Shown in pieces: positions 17,019 to 25,504 of a DNA stretch of 49,152 bases. Made by a program: the position numbers and the translations under genes. Origin of the DNA: an uncultured Cocleimonas sp. (GTDB lineage: Bacteria > Pseudomonadota > Gammaproteobacteria > Thiotrichales > Thiotrichaceae); assembly GCF_947495625.1 (NCBI RefSeq), contig NZ_CANLZW010000036.1, positions 1 through 49,152 of the forward strand, written 5' to 3'. Under the pieces are notes generated by a model. That model saw only the letters and a list, made by a program, of their open reading frames with translations. It made no database searches and was not told where the DNA came from. Every line of letters begins with the position of its first letter. Positions within the stretch are counted from its first letter, which is position 1.

Positions 17019-17047
17019 AAAAAACCCCTTAAAAGTAGGGGGGTGTG
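17019..17047 (-). repeat. Dispersed repeat, copy 6
   Basis: A6, CCCCTTAA, then AAGTAGGGGGGTGTG, almost identical to copy 5. The C-rich strand follows the direction of the upstream rplI operon, beyond that operon's own terminator. It lies 90 bases ahead of the DUF3461 start. The rest of 16929-17175 shows nothing else. Confidence 0.95.
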
Positions 17048-17175
17048 TTAAATAAAGATATTAGACCCATTTTGCTGTTTGTGCTTGAATTTATGCATAA
17101 TAAAGCGATATAAATCAAAGTTCTAATGATAACCTATACTGGTTTATCTCAGCTTTTGATGTCTATATGACAAAA

Positions 17176-17220
17176 ACAAAAAAAGCCTGCAACGATATAA
17201 ATCGTTGCAGGCTTTTAAAG
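17176..17220 (-). terminator. Terminator of the rpsF-rpsR-DUF2232-rplI operon
   Basis: GCCTGCAACGAT and ATCGTTGCAGGC make a perfect 12-bp stem. On the minus strand it is followed by seven T. It begins 20 bases after the rplI stop. Confidence 0.95.
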
Positions 17221-17239
17221 CTAAAAAGCTTTTTAGTGC

Positions 17240-17755
17240 TTATCTGTCGTCTTCGTCGACAAAAGTACCAATAGGCTGTTTCTCTACAACTTCCATATCA
17301 CTATCAGCATCTGGAGTAACGATTACTTTAACAGTAGTCTCTACATCAGTGTGTAAGTGGATAAGTACGTCGTACTCGCCAATAGCGCGGATAGGGCCTT
17401 CTGGCATACGAACTTCACGACGTTCAATGTGTACGCCTTGAGCAATGATTGCTTCAGAGATTTCGTGGTTAGAAACAGAGCCAAATAGCTTGCCTTCCTG
17501 ACCTGCTCTCACTTCAATATTAAGCTCGCCAACACCGTTGATAGCAACAAGACGATCTTCAGCGGCTTTAGTTGTTTCTGCTGCAGCTTTTTCTAGTTCA
17601 GCACGAATAGTTTCAAATTCTGCAATATTTGTTTTCGTTGCAGTTTTTGCTTTCTTCTGAGGAACTAGGAAGTTACGTGCGTATCCAGATTTAACTGAAA
17701 CGATATCGCCTATCGCTCCTAAGTTCTCAATTCTTTCCATTAATATAACTTGCAT
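17240..17755 (-). CDS. rplI: 50S ribosomal protein bL9
   Basis: About 171 residues from the ATG at 17755. L9 is an elongated protein bridging the base of the L1 stalk and helps keep translocation accurate. The N-terminal domain MQVILMERIENLGAIGDIV continues into GYARNFLVPQKKA, then a long helix, and a C-terminal domain with RMPEGPIRAIGEYDV. I chose the ATG of MQVIL, three codons after an earlier ATG (17764), because that is the family start and AAGGTGAT lies upstream. The C-terminus has an extra acidic tail (DEDDR). It ends the rpsF operon. Confidence 0.97.
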   Translation of the reverse strand: MQVILMERIENLGAIGDIVSVKSGYARNFLVPQKKAKTATKTNIAEFETIRAELEKAAAETTKAAEDRLVAINGVGELNIEVRAGQEGKLFGSVSNHEISEAIIAQGVHIERREVRMPEGPIRAIGEYDVLIHLHTDVETTVKVIVTPDADSDMEVVEKQPIGTFVDEDDR

Positions 17756-17818
17756 GGTTATCACCTTTTCGACCCTTGGGCCGGTTATCTATTTAATTAA
17801 CGTATTCTTTAAGTTTCT

Positions 17819-18712
17819 TTAATTTGGGTTGCCTGGTTTCTTGCGGCGAAAATCAACAAAAGTGTCAATAATTCCGAAAGTTGCAAGCAGTACAATCATT
17901 TGTATCAGCAATAAAAACATCATTAAATAGAGGCCAATTAACCAGGCTTTATTCAAGTTATGTTTTTTTACCAAGGCATGTGCCAGAGCTAAGCCCTGAA
18001 ACATAAAAACTGCAATCCCTACCATAATGAGTTCAACAACTAGTTGATTCATGGTGAGAACTGCTATTGCTATACCTACAAGTACTGCAATAGCGGCTTG
18101 CTTACCCAGATTGATCTGGCGAAATTCTTCACCAAAACCACCCGGGTTAAACAATACTGCTTGCCAATTCCTTGCAATGATCAATGAAAGTATTGATATC
18201 AATGCTAAAGCAGCGGCAAATGTTCCTGTCATCCACTTTGCGACATCATTGATACTCTCATCAATTTTGGCATCGCTAAGTTGATAGCCTTGTTTAAGCA
18301 GGGGTTTGAACTGTTCTAATACAGGCTTCCAGTATGCGGCTGCATCTGGTTGCATGAAATGAAACAATAAAACACCTGCTGTTGCTGTTATCAGGATTAA
18401 CTGTAAGGTTTTACTCCATGACTTTGTTAATGCAAGCGCACTTGCTATAACTACCATAGGCAACCAGTTGGCTAAACCTGCTAAGAAGCCTCGACTTGCT
18501 TGTTGATCTAAAGCGGCACTAATGATTAAAAGAGTGACACTAGCAAGTAGAGTGTAAACGATCCCTTGTTGCCAACCCTTACGTAACGTTATTAATGCAA
18601 TAGCTGCATTATTGAAAACGATAAGAGGTGGAAATAGTAATGAAATCAGGGTGGATAAAACAACAAATATCGCTGCTTGTATCCGGCCTGCCATTATAAA
18701 GCCGGCCATCAT
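17819..18712 (-). CDS. DUF2232 multi-spanning membrane protein
   Basis: 297 residues with about eight hydrophobic helices, starting MAGRIQAAIFVVLSTLISLL and ending in a basic tail (DFRRKKPG). This matches DUF2232, distantly related to YybS and to the S component of ECF-type importers. In many gammaproteobacteria it sits exactly here, between rpsR and rplI. Substrate or role unknown. Two ATG codons lie at the start (MMAG); the first is kept, with GGAAGAAC upstream. Confidence 0.87.
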   Translation of the reverse strand: MMAGFIMAGRIQAAIFVVLSTLISLLFPPLIVFNNAAIALITLRKGWQQGIVYTLLASVTLLIISAALDQQASRGFLAGLANWLPMVVIASALALTKSWSKTLQLILITATAGVLLFHFMQPDAAAYWKPVLEQFKPLLKQGYQLSDAKIDESINDVAKWMTGTFAAALALISILSLIIARNWQAVLFNPGGFGEEFRQINLGKQAAIAVLVGIAIAVLTMNQLVVELIMVGIAVFMFQGLALAHALVKKHNLNKAWLIGLYLMMFLLLIQMIVLLATFGIIDTFVDFRRKKPGNPN

Positions 18713-18738
18713 TTAGTTCTTCCTATCTATTCTTAATA

Positions 18739-18969
18739 TTATTTGTGTTGATCCGTGTAAGGAATCAACGCAAGAAAACGAGCGCGTTTAATAGCAGTTG
18801 CTAATTGGCGCTGATATCTAGCTTTAGTGCCTGTAACACGGCTAGGTACGATTTTACCTGTTTCAGTAATGAAAGCTTTTAAGGTATCAAGATCTTTATA
18901 ATCTATCTCTTTAACACCTTCTTTGGTAAAACGACAAAATTTTTGACGACGAAAACGTTGTGCTGACAT
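18739..18969 (-). CDS. rpsR: 30S ribosomal protein bS18
   Basis: 76 residues. [20 protein letters not shown] followed by [19 protein letters not shown] is diagnostic. S18 binds S6 and 16S rRNA helix 22-23 on the 30S platform. Second gene of the operon, 12 bases after rpsF. Confidence 0.99.
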   Translation of the reverse strand: MSAQRFRRQKFCRFTKEGVKEIDYKDLDTLKAFITETGKIVPSRVTGTKARYQRQLATAIKRARFLALIPYTDQHK

Positions 18970-18981
18970 GATTAACTCCTA

Positions 18982-19332
18982 TTAATTAAATGATTTTCTT
19001 TCTGGCTTCTTTTCATTCTCTTTGCTGAGAATTGAAGGGTCAGTGTCAGCTTCATCGCGACGAATAACCATATTGCGAAGTACTGCATCATTGAAACGGA
19101 ATTGATCTTCAAGCTCACTTAATGTAGCTGAATCACACTCGATGTTCATAAGCACATAGTGTGCTTTGTGTAATTTAACTATTGGGTAAGCTAAAGGACG
19201 ACGACCCCAGTCTTCTAGACGGTGGATTGTGCCTTTATTATCTTCGATAAGCTTGCGGTAACGCTCTAGCATGCCTGGAAGTTGGTCGCTTTGATCTGGG
19301 TGTAACAGAAAAACGATTTCATAATGTCTCAT
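18982..19332 (-). CDS. rpsF: 30S ribosomal protein bS6
   Basis: 116 residues. [20 protein letters not shown], then [15 protein letters not shown], then [11 protein letters not shown] are S6 hallmarks. S6 pairs with S18 on the 30S platform. The tail is rich in Glu/Lys and ends [10 protein letters not shown]. coli S6 is also modified on a C-terminal acidic tail, but here it is not a plain Glu run. First gene of the operon; its leader can fold into a hairpin next to the ribosome site. Confidence 0.98.
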   Translation of the reverse strand: MRHYEIVFLLHPDQSDQLPGMLERYRKLIEDNKGTIHRLEDWGRRPLAYPIVKLHKAHYVLMNIECDSATLSELEDQFRFNDAVLRNMVIRRDEADTDPSILSKENEKKPERKSFN

Positions 19333-19341
19333 AGATATCTC

Positions 19342-19424
19342 CTTATGGACAAGTTGGCCATAAGATTTGCGTTTTTACTCTGTAAAGAACTGCAAAAATC
19401 ATAGCAAGGAGGGGTCATAGACCC
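19342..19424 (-). promoter_or_regulatory. rpsF leader with two hairpins, possible S6:S18 autoregulatory site
   Basis: On the transcript, GGGTC (19424-19420) pairs with GACCC (19416-19412), preceded by CCG. Closer to the start, CTTATGG pairs with CCATAAG (19342-19364 on the window), and the second arm overlaps the AAGGAG ribosome site. S6:S18 is known to bind a CCG-containing leader hairpin in many bacteria. I cannot confirm the exact motif, so this is a context-supported candidate. Confidence 0.4.
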
Positions 19425-19573
19425 ACGGAACGCGGCATTATTCAGTAAACCAAATTAAATGTCAAACAGTACCCGTTATTTCTTATGTAATGTAGGTTTT
19501 ATCAATTTGAATAGGATTATAATCAACTGAATAAAAATGTTTATTGCAGAATTTTCCGGTCAATGAATCGCTT

Positions 19574-19598
19574 ATGTCCTAGACTATGTCCTAGGAGG
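19574..19598 (+). repeat. Direct 9-bp repeat at the kinase ribosome site
   Basis: ATGTCCTAG occurs twice (19574 and 19586) with three bases between, and the second copy runs into AGGAGG. The CCTAG and CTAGG parts can also pair, which could hide the ribosome site of the kinase gene. Confidence 0.5.
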
Positions 19599-19601
19599 AA
19601 A

Positions 19602-19643
19602 ATGAATAAGAATGAGTTTATCAGTAGCGATGATTCAAAATGA
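19602..19643 (+). CDS. Possible 13-residue out-of-frame mini-ORF overlapping the kinase start
   Basis: The AGGAGG site is three bases from an ATG at 19602 that opens the frame MNKNEFISSDDSK and stops at 19643. The real kinase ATG (19612) lies 13 bases from the same site, in another frame. Ribosomes might be diverted to the mini-ORF. It could equally be an accident of an AT-rich start region. Confidence 0.2.
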   Translation: MNKNEFISSDDSK

Positions 19644-20757
19644 CGATGTCTCTGAGGATATCAAGATATTGCTTGGTTCAAAAATATCTCAGCTTAGATT
19701 GGTACATTATGACTATTCTACTATAAATCAGCTCAGCGCAGAGCAACTCAAGCAAAAGTTCAAAGAGTTTGATTTAGTGTTCTTTGATAATAAAAAAGAA
19801 TGTAAAAAACGATTTCTGCCCTCTGATAAGTGTCTATATTGGAAAAACCTCTCTGATCTATCTTCGAAAGTTGATGTTTATATGCAATTGCGAAGATGTT
19901 TATCCCTGTTTCCTCTTACTCTAAAGTACTGGGTTCTGGTAGAGGTGCTGCATAATAGCCAGGACTGCATTATCTATCGTGGTGTCAATAAAAAAGGTGA
20001 ATCGGCAGCTATCAAGCGTTTTAAATTCAAACCGAATGAATTATCTGATGAGATGATCCAGAAATTTCTAGAGCGCGTTGAAAAACAATGCGCAATTCGC
20101 TCTGAGGGGTTAGTGCATTTTTATGATGGTGGGATTTGTAATCACGCGTTCTACCTAGTGATGGAGTATTTGCCATTTGGTACATTGAGGCAGGCTTTAA
20201 ATAGTTGTGAGAAAACGCTTCCTTTATTACATGCATTGGAATGGTTTAGAGAAATTACTTCTGCATTAGATTGCGTTCACAAAGCTGGTTTGATTCATCG
20301 TGATTTGAAAATTGATAATGTGATGCTTAGAAGTGATGGCGTGCTTGCGCTGACAGACTATGGTGTATCAAAGAAGATTTTATTAGATGCGGGTTTTTTG
20401 AAAGCTGATGAGCTGCATTGTTCTCCACATTATGTCAGCCCTGAATTAGTTGCTGGAGAAGATTGTACTAAAGCGTCTGATATCTATAGTTTAGGCGTAA
20501 TCTTTTATGAGCTCTTGATGGGAGAGAAGCCCTATGCAGGGAATAGCCCAACAGAGCTCATGATGCAACACGTTATGATGCCTGTGCCAACCTTGAGTAA
20601 ATGCTATTCACACTTGCAGCCAGTTTTGAATAAGATGATGGCGAAATGTCCAGATGACCGATTTTCAAGTCCGGGTAGAGCATTGCAAGCGCTTGATCTG
20701 TCGATGCAACAAGAACCCATCTATCTAAACGAACAATATGCACCCCCCACCTTTTGA
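19612..20757 (+). CDS. Serine/threonine protein kinase with an unassigned N-terminal domain
   Basis: 381 residues. The C-terminal part (about 108-370) is a Hanks-type kinase: AIKRF with the ATP lysine at about 135, catalytic HRDLKIDN (229-236), DYG instead of DFG (249-251), HYVSPELV, and SDIYSLGVIFYELLMGEKPY. The glycine-rich loop is degenerate (EVLHNSQDCIIYRG). Such variants occur in some bacterial kinases. Residues 1-107 form a small alpha/beta domain that looks like a degenerate receiver (AMIQNDD near 10, DLVFFD near 56). No transmembrane helix is visible, so the protein is likely cytosolic. Repeat copy 7 supplies its last codons (APPTF) and the stop. Targets are unknown. Confidence 0.88.
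   Translation: MSLSVAMIQNDDVSEDIKILLGSKISQLRLVHYDYSTINQLSAEQLKQKFKEFDLVFFDNKKECKKRFLPSDKCLYWKNLSDLSSKVDVYMQLRRCLSLFPLTLKYWVLVEVLHNSQDCIIYRGVNKKGESAAIKRFKFKPNELSDEMIQKFLERVEKQCAIRSEGLVHFYDGGICNHAFYLVMEYLPFGTLRQALNSCEKTLPLLHALEWFREITSALDCVHKAGLIHRDLKIDNVMLRSDGVLALTDYGVSKKILLDAGFLKADELHCSPHYVSPELVAGEDCTKASDIYSLGVIFYELLMGEKPYAGNSPTELMMQHVMMPVPTLSKCYSHLQPVLNKMMAKCPDDRFSSPGRALQALDLSMQQEPIYLNEQYAPPTF
20741..20757 (+). repeat. Dispersed repeat, copy 7, forming the kinase C-terminus and stop
   Basis: CACCCCCCACCTTTTGA encodes the last residues PPTF and the TGA. It is the GGT variant seen in copies 3 and 19, and T-rich sequence follows. Confidence 0.85.
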
Positions 20758-20858
20758 ATGACAAATCGTTTTTGTTTTATTAAAACGATATTGGAATTTA
20801 TGCTTTGCGAGGCCTTTTTTATAAAAGCCTTATATAAGATGAGTTTTTGCACTTTGGA

Positions 20859-21680
20859 TTATAAATAACCTGTCATTTTCATTTCTTTTTCACAAGCTTT
20901 GACAATACGATTTTGAAGCTCAGGTTCTAATTCTGTTTTCCAGCGTTGCGCCTGGCCTTTATGGAAGAACTCTTGCCCGACTGTTTCTCTAAAGCCAGTT
21001 TTTTCTTCTTGCTGCTTCATTTTGTCGAAGGTGCAGGCATCGATGCTCTTACGCACAAGCTCTTCATCGTAATCCATATTCAGGAATTTTATTATTTCAC
21101 TCAAAACCTCAAAGGGATTAGAAAGCAGATCTTCATAACGAAGTGCATAAACAGGATAGGGTAGATTGCGCATCCAGGAAGCGACATGAATATTCCAGGA
21201 AAGTTGTGGAACGAAAAGTCCTTTATTAGGGAAGCGGGTTACAAACTTGCTATCAAGTAGTTTATCAACAGCTATTTCATTGGTCGCTGTGTTGTAGTGG
21301 TTTTTAAATGATAGCGCCACATCTCTAGGGTCTCTGACTATGTAAATAGCAGCTCTGGTAATGTCATGTGGGATTTGTGCAACACCCGACAGATCAATAT
21401 TACAATCATGCGTTTTAAGCATTAAGTTACCACCAGCATCTTCCAGCATTCTCATCATTGCTGCGGGCTTAATTAAAGCCTGGTCGGATGTTGACCATTC
21501 TGTAATAGGTTTCTTGATAATGTCGTCATAGTATTCTGGGTTTTTATCGCCAGTCTGCATAATGTTGTTTATTTGTACTTCGCCATTGTTCGAATAGGCT
21601 GTTATCAATGCTCTCACCCAGGTATTGCCACTTCTTGGGAAGCTGGCTATCCATGTGATTTTATTAGTATCTTGTGTCAT
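20859..21680 (-). CDS. Sulfotransferase-family protein
   Basis: 273 residues. The PAPS 5'-phosphosulfate loop is WIASFPRSGNTWVRALI near the N-terminus. The 3'-phosphate-binding block is YIVRDPRDVALSFKNH. RYEDLLSNPFEVLSEI and the C-terminal FHKGQAQRWKTEL also fit the family. Sulfotransferases move sulfate from PAPS to hydroxyl or amino groups of a small molecule, lipid or glycan. The acceptor cannot be told. No signal peptide, so cytosolic. Single gene between the kinase (convergent) and a porin (divergent). A link to the kinase is not supported by orientation. Confidence 0.88.
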   Translation of the reverse strand: MTQDTNKITWIASFPRSGNTWVRALITAYSNNGEVQINNIMQTGDKNPEYYDDIIKKPITEWSTSDQALIKPAAMMRMLEDAGGNLMLKTHDCNIDLSGVAQIPHDITRAAIYIVRDPRDVALSFKNHYNTATNEIAVDKLLDSKFVTRFPNKGLFVPQLSWNIHVASWMRNLPYPVYALRYEDLLSNPFEVLSEIIKFLNMDYDEELVRKSIDACTFDKMKQQEEKTGFRETVGQEFFHKGQAQRWKTELEPELQNRIVKACEKEMKMTGYL

Positions 21681-21840
21681 TATCTTTGAATCCTTTAAAA
21701 CTCTTTTTTGTAATCGGTTGAGTGAGTTGCGGCATTATTATAAGCTGTAAATCAGCCTTATTGATAGTTAGACGATTATCTGTGTAGAAAATTATTTGTT
21801 GTAAAATTGATACACTTTTTCGTAACTGTTGTTTTTTTTA

Positions 21841-21852
21841 AACAAATTTGTT
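21841..21852. promoter_or_regulatory. 12-bp palindrome overlapping the porin -35
   Basis: AACAAATTTGTT is a perfect palindrome that overlaps the first bases of the candidate -35 (TTGCAA). This is where a repressor would be expected to bind. Short AT-rich palindromes also arise by chance. Confidence 0.35.
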
Positions 21853-21878
21853 GCAAAAATTCTAAATTAGGCTAAAGT
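21851..21878 (+). promoter_or_regulatory. Candidate sigma-70 promoter of the porin gene
   Basis: TTGCAA and TAAAGT separated by 16 bases, 66 bases ahead of the ATG. The -35 is good and the -10 is moderate. Confidence 0.45.
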
Positions 21879-21943
21879 AACCATGTCCTAGCGAAGGTCT
21901 TAGTGGACTTTTGCGGGTTTTTATTAATTTCGGGGTTAATTCG

Positions 21944-22879
21944 ATGAAAAAGAATATTATGATTAAAACAGCAATTGCTGGTGCGATTGTTGCTGCTACA
22001 ACAGCTACTACTATAGCTGACACTACATTATACGGCCGTATGCGTGCTGGTGTTGTATGTACTGACAATGGTTCTGATACTGATTGTGCTTTAGAAAACC
22101 GTTCTTCACGTTTCGGTATCAAAGTAGACCAGGAAATCTCTGATGGTTTGACTGCATTTGGTAAATACGAGTTCGGTGTAAACCTTGATGAAGGTGCTCT
22201 TTCAAACGGCGAGCAAACTAATCGTCTAGCTTATGTTGGTCTTAAAGGTGGTTTCGGTGAAGTTTCTATCGGTGCACGTTGGTCTCCAATGTACAGCTAT
22301 GTAATGAGCCCAATTGACCCATTCCAGCTTCTTGGTGGTACATCAGGTGCTAGTACATATAGCTCTACTTACCGTCGTGCTGATACAGTAAACTACAAGA
22401 ATAAATTCGGTACTACTGGCATGCATGTTCAGTTAGTAATGGATGAAAATGATGCTGGTAACGATGCAGTTGATGAAGTTCAAGTCGGTGCTGGCTTCAA
22501 AGCAGGTCCTGTAAATCTTGGTCTTGCTTACCGCGATGTAACAGATGTAGGGTCACAGATTGGTTTACATGCTGGAGCTAAGTTCGGTATGGCTAATTTA
22601 GGTCTATCTTTAATTAACAGCTCTTCTGATACATCTGGCGTAGATGATGAGTTGTCTATCATGACTCTTGCAGGATTTGGTCTTGGTGGTGGTAAAGCTG
22701 TTAATGTAAGTCTTCATACTACTGATGCAGATGATGAGCCATTAATTATTTCTGCTGAATATGAGCACAAACTAAGCAAGAACTACCGTTGGTTTGCAGC
22801 AGTGCAAAATGCTGACGATGGAAATGATGCGACTGATGATGTGCTTTCATACGGTGTTGGTATGCGTCTAGAGTTCTAA
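21944..22879 (+). CDS. Gram-negative porin
   Basis: About 311 residues from the ATG at 21944. A signal peptide (MKKNIMIKTAIAGAIVAATT, cut near IADTT) is followed by a beta-barrel that opens TLYGRMRAGVV and ends with the C-terminal phenylalanine (GMRLEF) needed for outer-membrane insertion. Conserved porin pieces: SSRFGIKVDQEISDGLTAFG, ANRLAYVGL-like NRLAYVGLKGGFGEVSIG. It forms a general diffusion pore. The barrel is acidic, with many Asp/Asn. I prefer this ATG over a TTG at 21911 because only this start gives a clean signal peptide. A terminator follows at 22910. Codon use looks strongly biased (GGT, CGT), as in highly expressed genes. Confidence 0.93.
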   Translation: MKKNIMIKTAIAGAIVAATTATTIADTTLYGRMRAGVVCTDNGSDTDCALENRSSRFGIKVDQEISDGLTAFGKYEFGVNLDEGALSNGEQTNRLAYVGLKGGFGEVSIGARWSPMYSYVMSPIDPFQLLGGTSGASTYSSTYRRADTVNYKNKFGTTGMHVQLVMDENDAGNDAVDEVQVGAGFKAGPVNLGLAYRDVTDVGSQIGLHAGAKFGMANLGLSLINSSSDTSGVDDELSIMTLAGFGLGGGKAVNVSLHTTDADDEPLIISAEYEHKLSKNYRWFAAVQNADDGNDATDDVLSYGVGMRLEF

Positions 22880-22909
22880 TCTAGTCTCATAGCAAATGCA
22901 TAATAAGAA

Positions 22910-22933
22910 GGGCGCCTATAGGCGTCCTTTTTT
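22910..22933 (+). terminator. Terminator after the porin gene
   Basis: GGGCGCC and GGCGTCC close a TATA loop (one G-T pair), followed by six T. Confidence 0.92.
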
Positions 22934-23068
22934 ATGCCTGAAATAATTTCGATATTTATTAAAATAATAGATTTATTTACGTATATCTTTATTGGCTAAT
23001 TATTAGCATTTAAGAAAGTAAAATAACTAAGTACAATACATTCCTCGAAAGTAAAAAATAAAACTAAA

Positions 23069-24193
23069 ATGATTTATAAAAATAAAATAATTTGGCTGGC
23101 AATCTGCTCAATATTATCTCTGGCAATAACGTCGATTTCGTTTGCAGAAACTCGCTACAAGGTCAGATCAACTGATAATTTGAATAGAATTGTTGAGAGA
23201 TTTTATTCGCAGAGTGATTTAACAAGATCTCAATTATTAGTAGGTGTGTTGGCTAAGAATCAGAGAGCCTTTCGAGGGGGGAATATTAATTTCTTACTCC
23301 GGGGTAAGCAGCTTATATTGCCGGATGAATCAAATTTAGAAACACTATCTGATGAAGAGGCAAAAGAATTGCTGGCGAAACATGCGCGTTATTTTAGAAA
23401 CGGTGAAACGGGAGATTTTGGTTCGCCGATTGCAAACGGTTATGTAGTGAGCAAAAGCCAGAAAGCAAATGTGTTAGAAAATAAACAAGAAATACAGACA
23501 GTAAAAATTGGTCAATTAGAGAAAGAAAGTAACGATTTACGCATGCGCTTAGACAAGCTTATCGCTGAAAAAAATGAGAGTGACGCTCAGTTGCGTAAGG
23601 TTGAAGAGGCATTGCAAAATACCTTAAATAAAAATGGTGCGGGTGAACCTGAAAGCGGAGCAGTATCTCAAGAAGAAATAGAAGAATCTAAAAAAAAATT
23701 AAGTGAACAAGCGAAAGAAAAGATAGATGTTTTTCAGAGTATTAATGCTGAAAAAATACAAATTTCAGATGTTGTTGACCAGATGGAAGAATCAACAGAG
23801 CCATCAGGTTTTACTGAGAGTGAGGTAAGCTCAGAAGAGACTGGTATTAAGTCTATTATGGTAATGCTGGAGAAGTTCTATTTACCAATAATAGGATTGC
23901 TAATATTCCTTTTTGGCTGGCTTCTTTGGAGAAAAAATAATAAGAGTAAATTAATTGCTGATGAAGTAAACATACAGTCAGAGATTGAAAAGGCTTACGA
24001 GGAAGATAAAGATTTTCTTAGTGCGCAAGCTGTTGAAGAAAAGCCATCTAAAGATACGGTAAAAATTGATATGGCTGTAGCTTACATCGATGCAGGAGAT
24101 ATTGATTCAGCAACCACTATTCTTAATAAGCTTATTAATGAAGGTAGTTCTGACCAAAGAAAGCGTGCGCAGAAAATATTAAATAGCCTTTAA
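23069..24193 (+). CDS. FimV-like single-pass membrane protein
   Basis: 374 residues. A signal peptide (about 1-26) precedes a periplasmic FimV N-terminal domain: TRYKVRSTDNLNRIVERFYS and FLLRGKQLILPDESN, LysM-like. A coiled coil spans about 140-180. One transmembrane helix (IIGLLIFLFGWLLW, about 276-289) precedes a short acidic cytoplasmic part ending in the FimV C-terminal domain (MAVAYIDAGDIDSATTILNK). FimV organises polar type IV pilus and cell-pole functions; the classic protein is two to three times longer, so this is a short form. A terminator follows. Monocistronic. No pilus genes are in the window. Confidence 0.87.
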   Translation: MIYKNKIIWLAICSILSLAITSISFAETRYKVRSTDNLNRIVERFYSQSDLTRSQLLVGVLAKNQRAFRGGNINFLLRGKQLILPDESNLETLSDEEAKELLAKHARYFRNGETGDFGSPIANGYVVSKSQKANVLENKQEIQTVKIGQLEKESNDLRMRLDKLIAEKNESDAQLRKVEEALQNTLNKNGAGEPESGAVSQEEIEESKKKLSEQAKEKIDVFQSINAEKIQISDVVDQMEESTEPSGFTESEVSSEETGIKSIMVMLEKFYLPIIGLLIFLFGWLLWRKNNKSKLIADEVNIQSEIEKAYEEDKDFLSAQAVEEKPSKDTVKIDMAVAYIDAGDIDSATTILNKLINEGSSDQRKRAQKILNSL

Positions 24194-24202
24194 TTTACTA
24201 TT

Positions 24203-24236
24203 AGAACGCTCTTTAGCTAAAAGAGTGTTCTTTGTG
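24203..24236 (+). terminator. Terminator after the FimV-like gene
   Basis: AGAACGCTCTTT and AAAGAGTGTTCT arms (one G-T pair) with loop AGCTA, then TTTG. It lies between convergent genes and may act in both directions. Confidence 0.82.
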
Positions 24237-24280
24237 CTCTGTCTTAATTATTTCTAAGACATATCTACGTTAAAACTTAT

Positions 24281-25486
24281 TTAGTTATCTAATAGATGAA
24301 TCCAATGAATCACGGGAACATTGCTGGCTTCTTGTAAGTGAGTCTGGCAGCCAATATTTCCTGTGACGATCATCTCTGGTGAGTGTTTCTGTAAGCTTTC
24401 TATTTTGTTTTGCTGAAGTTTAGTTGAGATTACGGGCTGTAAAATAGAATAAGTACCAGCTGATCCGCAGCACAAATGCGAATTTTCAACAGGTAGTAAA
24501 TCATATCCACAATCACCTAGAATTTTTTCCACCACTCCTGTGATTTTTTGTCCATGCTGTAAAGTGCATGGAGGGTGCCAGCTAATTTTGGTTTTCTCTG
24601 GTGCGTTTAATTGCTTGTAATCTTCATTAAATACAATCTCGGAGATATCTTTGCAAAGCTCTGAAATACGCTGAGCTTTACTGGCATATTCTGAATCGTG
24701 TTGTAAGTGGTGTGCGTATTCTTTTACCATTACACCACAGCCACTTGCTGTCATGACAATAGCTTCGGCGCCGCTTTCAATTTCGGGCCACCAGGCATCA
24801 ATATTATTTTTCATAAACACCAATGCTTTTTCTTCTTCCCCTAGATGCTGGCTAACCGCTCCACAGCAGCCTGCTTTTTTTATTGTGAGTAGAGATATTC
24901 CGAGCTTATCCAAAACGCGTGCGGTAGCTGTATTTATATCTGGTGATAGTGCGGGTTGCACACAGCCATCAAGAATTAGCATTTTACGGCTATGAGAATT
25001 GCCAGGAAGTAATCCTTTTGTGGTCTTTCTTGGGATTTTTTTGCGCAATACTTTAGGTGTAAATGGCTTGAAAAACTGACCGGCTTTCAATAAAGGGGTA
25101 AAGCGTTTCTCATAAGGAAGTATATTCAGAATGAGTTTGCGAGTGATTCTCTCTTTGAAGCTTCTTGGTACTTTTTCTTCAATTAAGCTACGACCTATAT
25201 CGAGTAGTTGAGAATACTTCACGCCTGAGGGGCAGGTGGTCTCACAGCTACGACAGGTCAAACAGCGGTCTAGGTGGAGCTGTGTTGATTCGGTAACATC
25301 TTTGCCTTCCAGAAGCTGCTTAATGAGATAAATGCGACCACGTGGACCATCATTCTCATCGCCTAATAACTGATAGGTAGGGCAGGTTGCATTACAAAAG
25401 CCGCAATGGACACAGGTTCTGAGAATGTCGTCTGCCTGCTTGCCTTTTACAGTATTTAATAAAGAAGGTGTGATATCAGTTTTCAT
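24281..25486 (-). CDS. glcF: Glycolate oxidase iron-sulfur subunit
   Basis: 401 residues. Two ferredoxin-type 4Fe-4S motifs near the N-terminus (CVHCGFCNATCP and CLTCRSCETTCP) and two CCG domains (KAGCCGAVSQH; SHLCCGSAGTYS). GlcF passes electrons from the flavin subunits of glycolate dehydrogenase to the membrane quinone pool. Last gene of glcDEF, 18 bases after glcE. Confidence 0.97.
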   Translation of the reverse strand: MKTDITPSLLNTVKGKQADDILRTCVHCGFCNATCPTYQLLGDENDGPRGRIYLIKQLLEGKDVTESTQLHLDRCLTCRSCETTCPSGVKYSQLLDIGRSLIEEKVPRSFKERITRKLILNILPYEKRFTPLLKAGQFFKPFTPKVLRKKIPRKTTKGLLPGNSHSRKMLILDGCVQPALSPDINTATARVLDKLGISLLTIKKAGCCGAVSQHLGEEEKALVFMKNNIDAWWPEIESGAEAIVMTASGCGVMVKEYAHHLQHDSEYASKAQRISELCKDISEIVFNEDYKQLNAPEKTKISWHPPCTLQHGQKITGVVEKILGDCGYDLLPVENSHLCCGSAGTYSILQPVISTKLQQNKIESLQKHSPEMIVTGNIGCQTHLQEASNVPVIHWIHLLDN

Positions 25487-25504
25487 AGTGTTAAGCCCTA
25501 GGTG

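Noticed and set aside
21862-22122. Minus-strand frame over the porin start.
   Set aside because: It is a shadow of the porin signal-peptide region.
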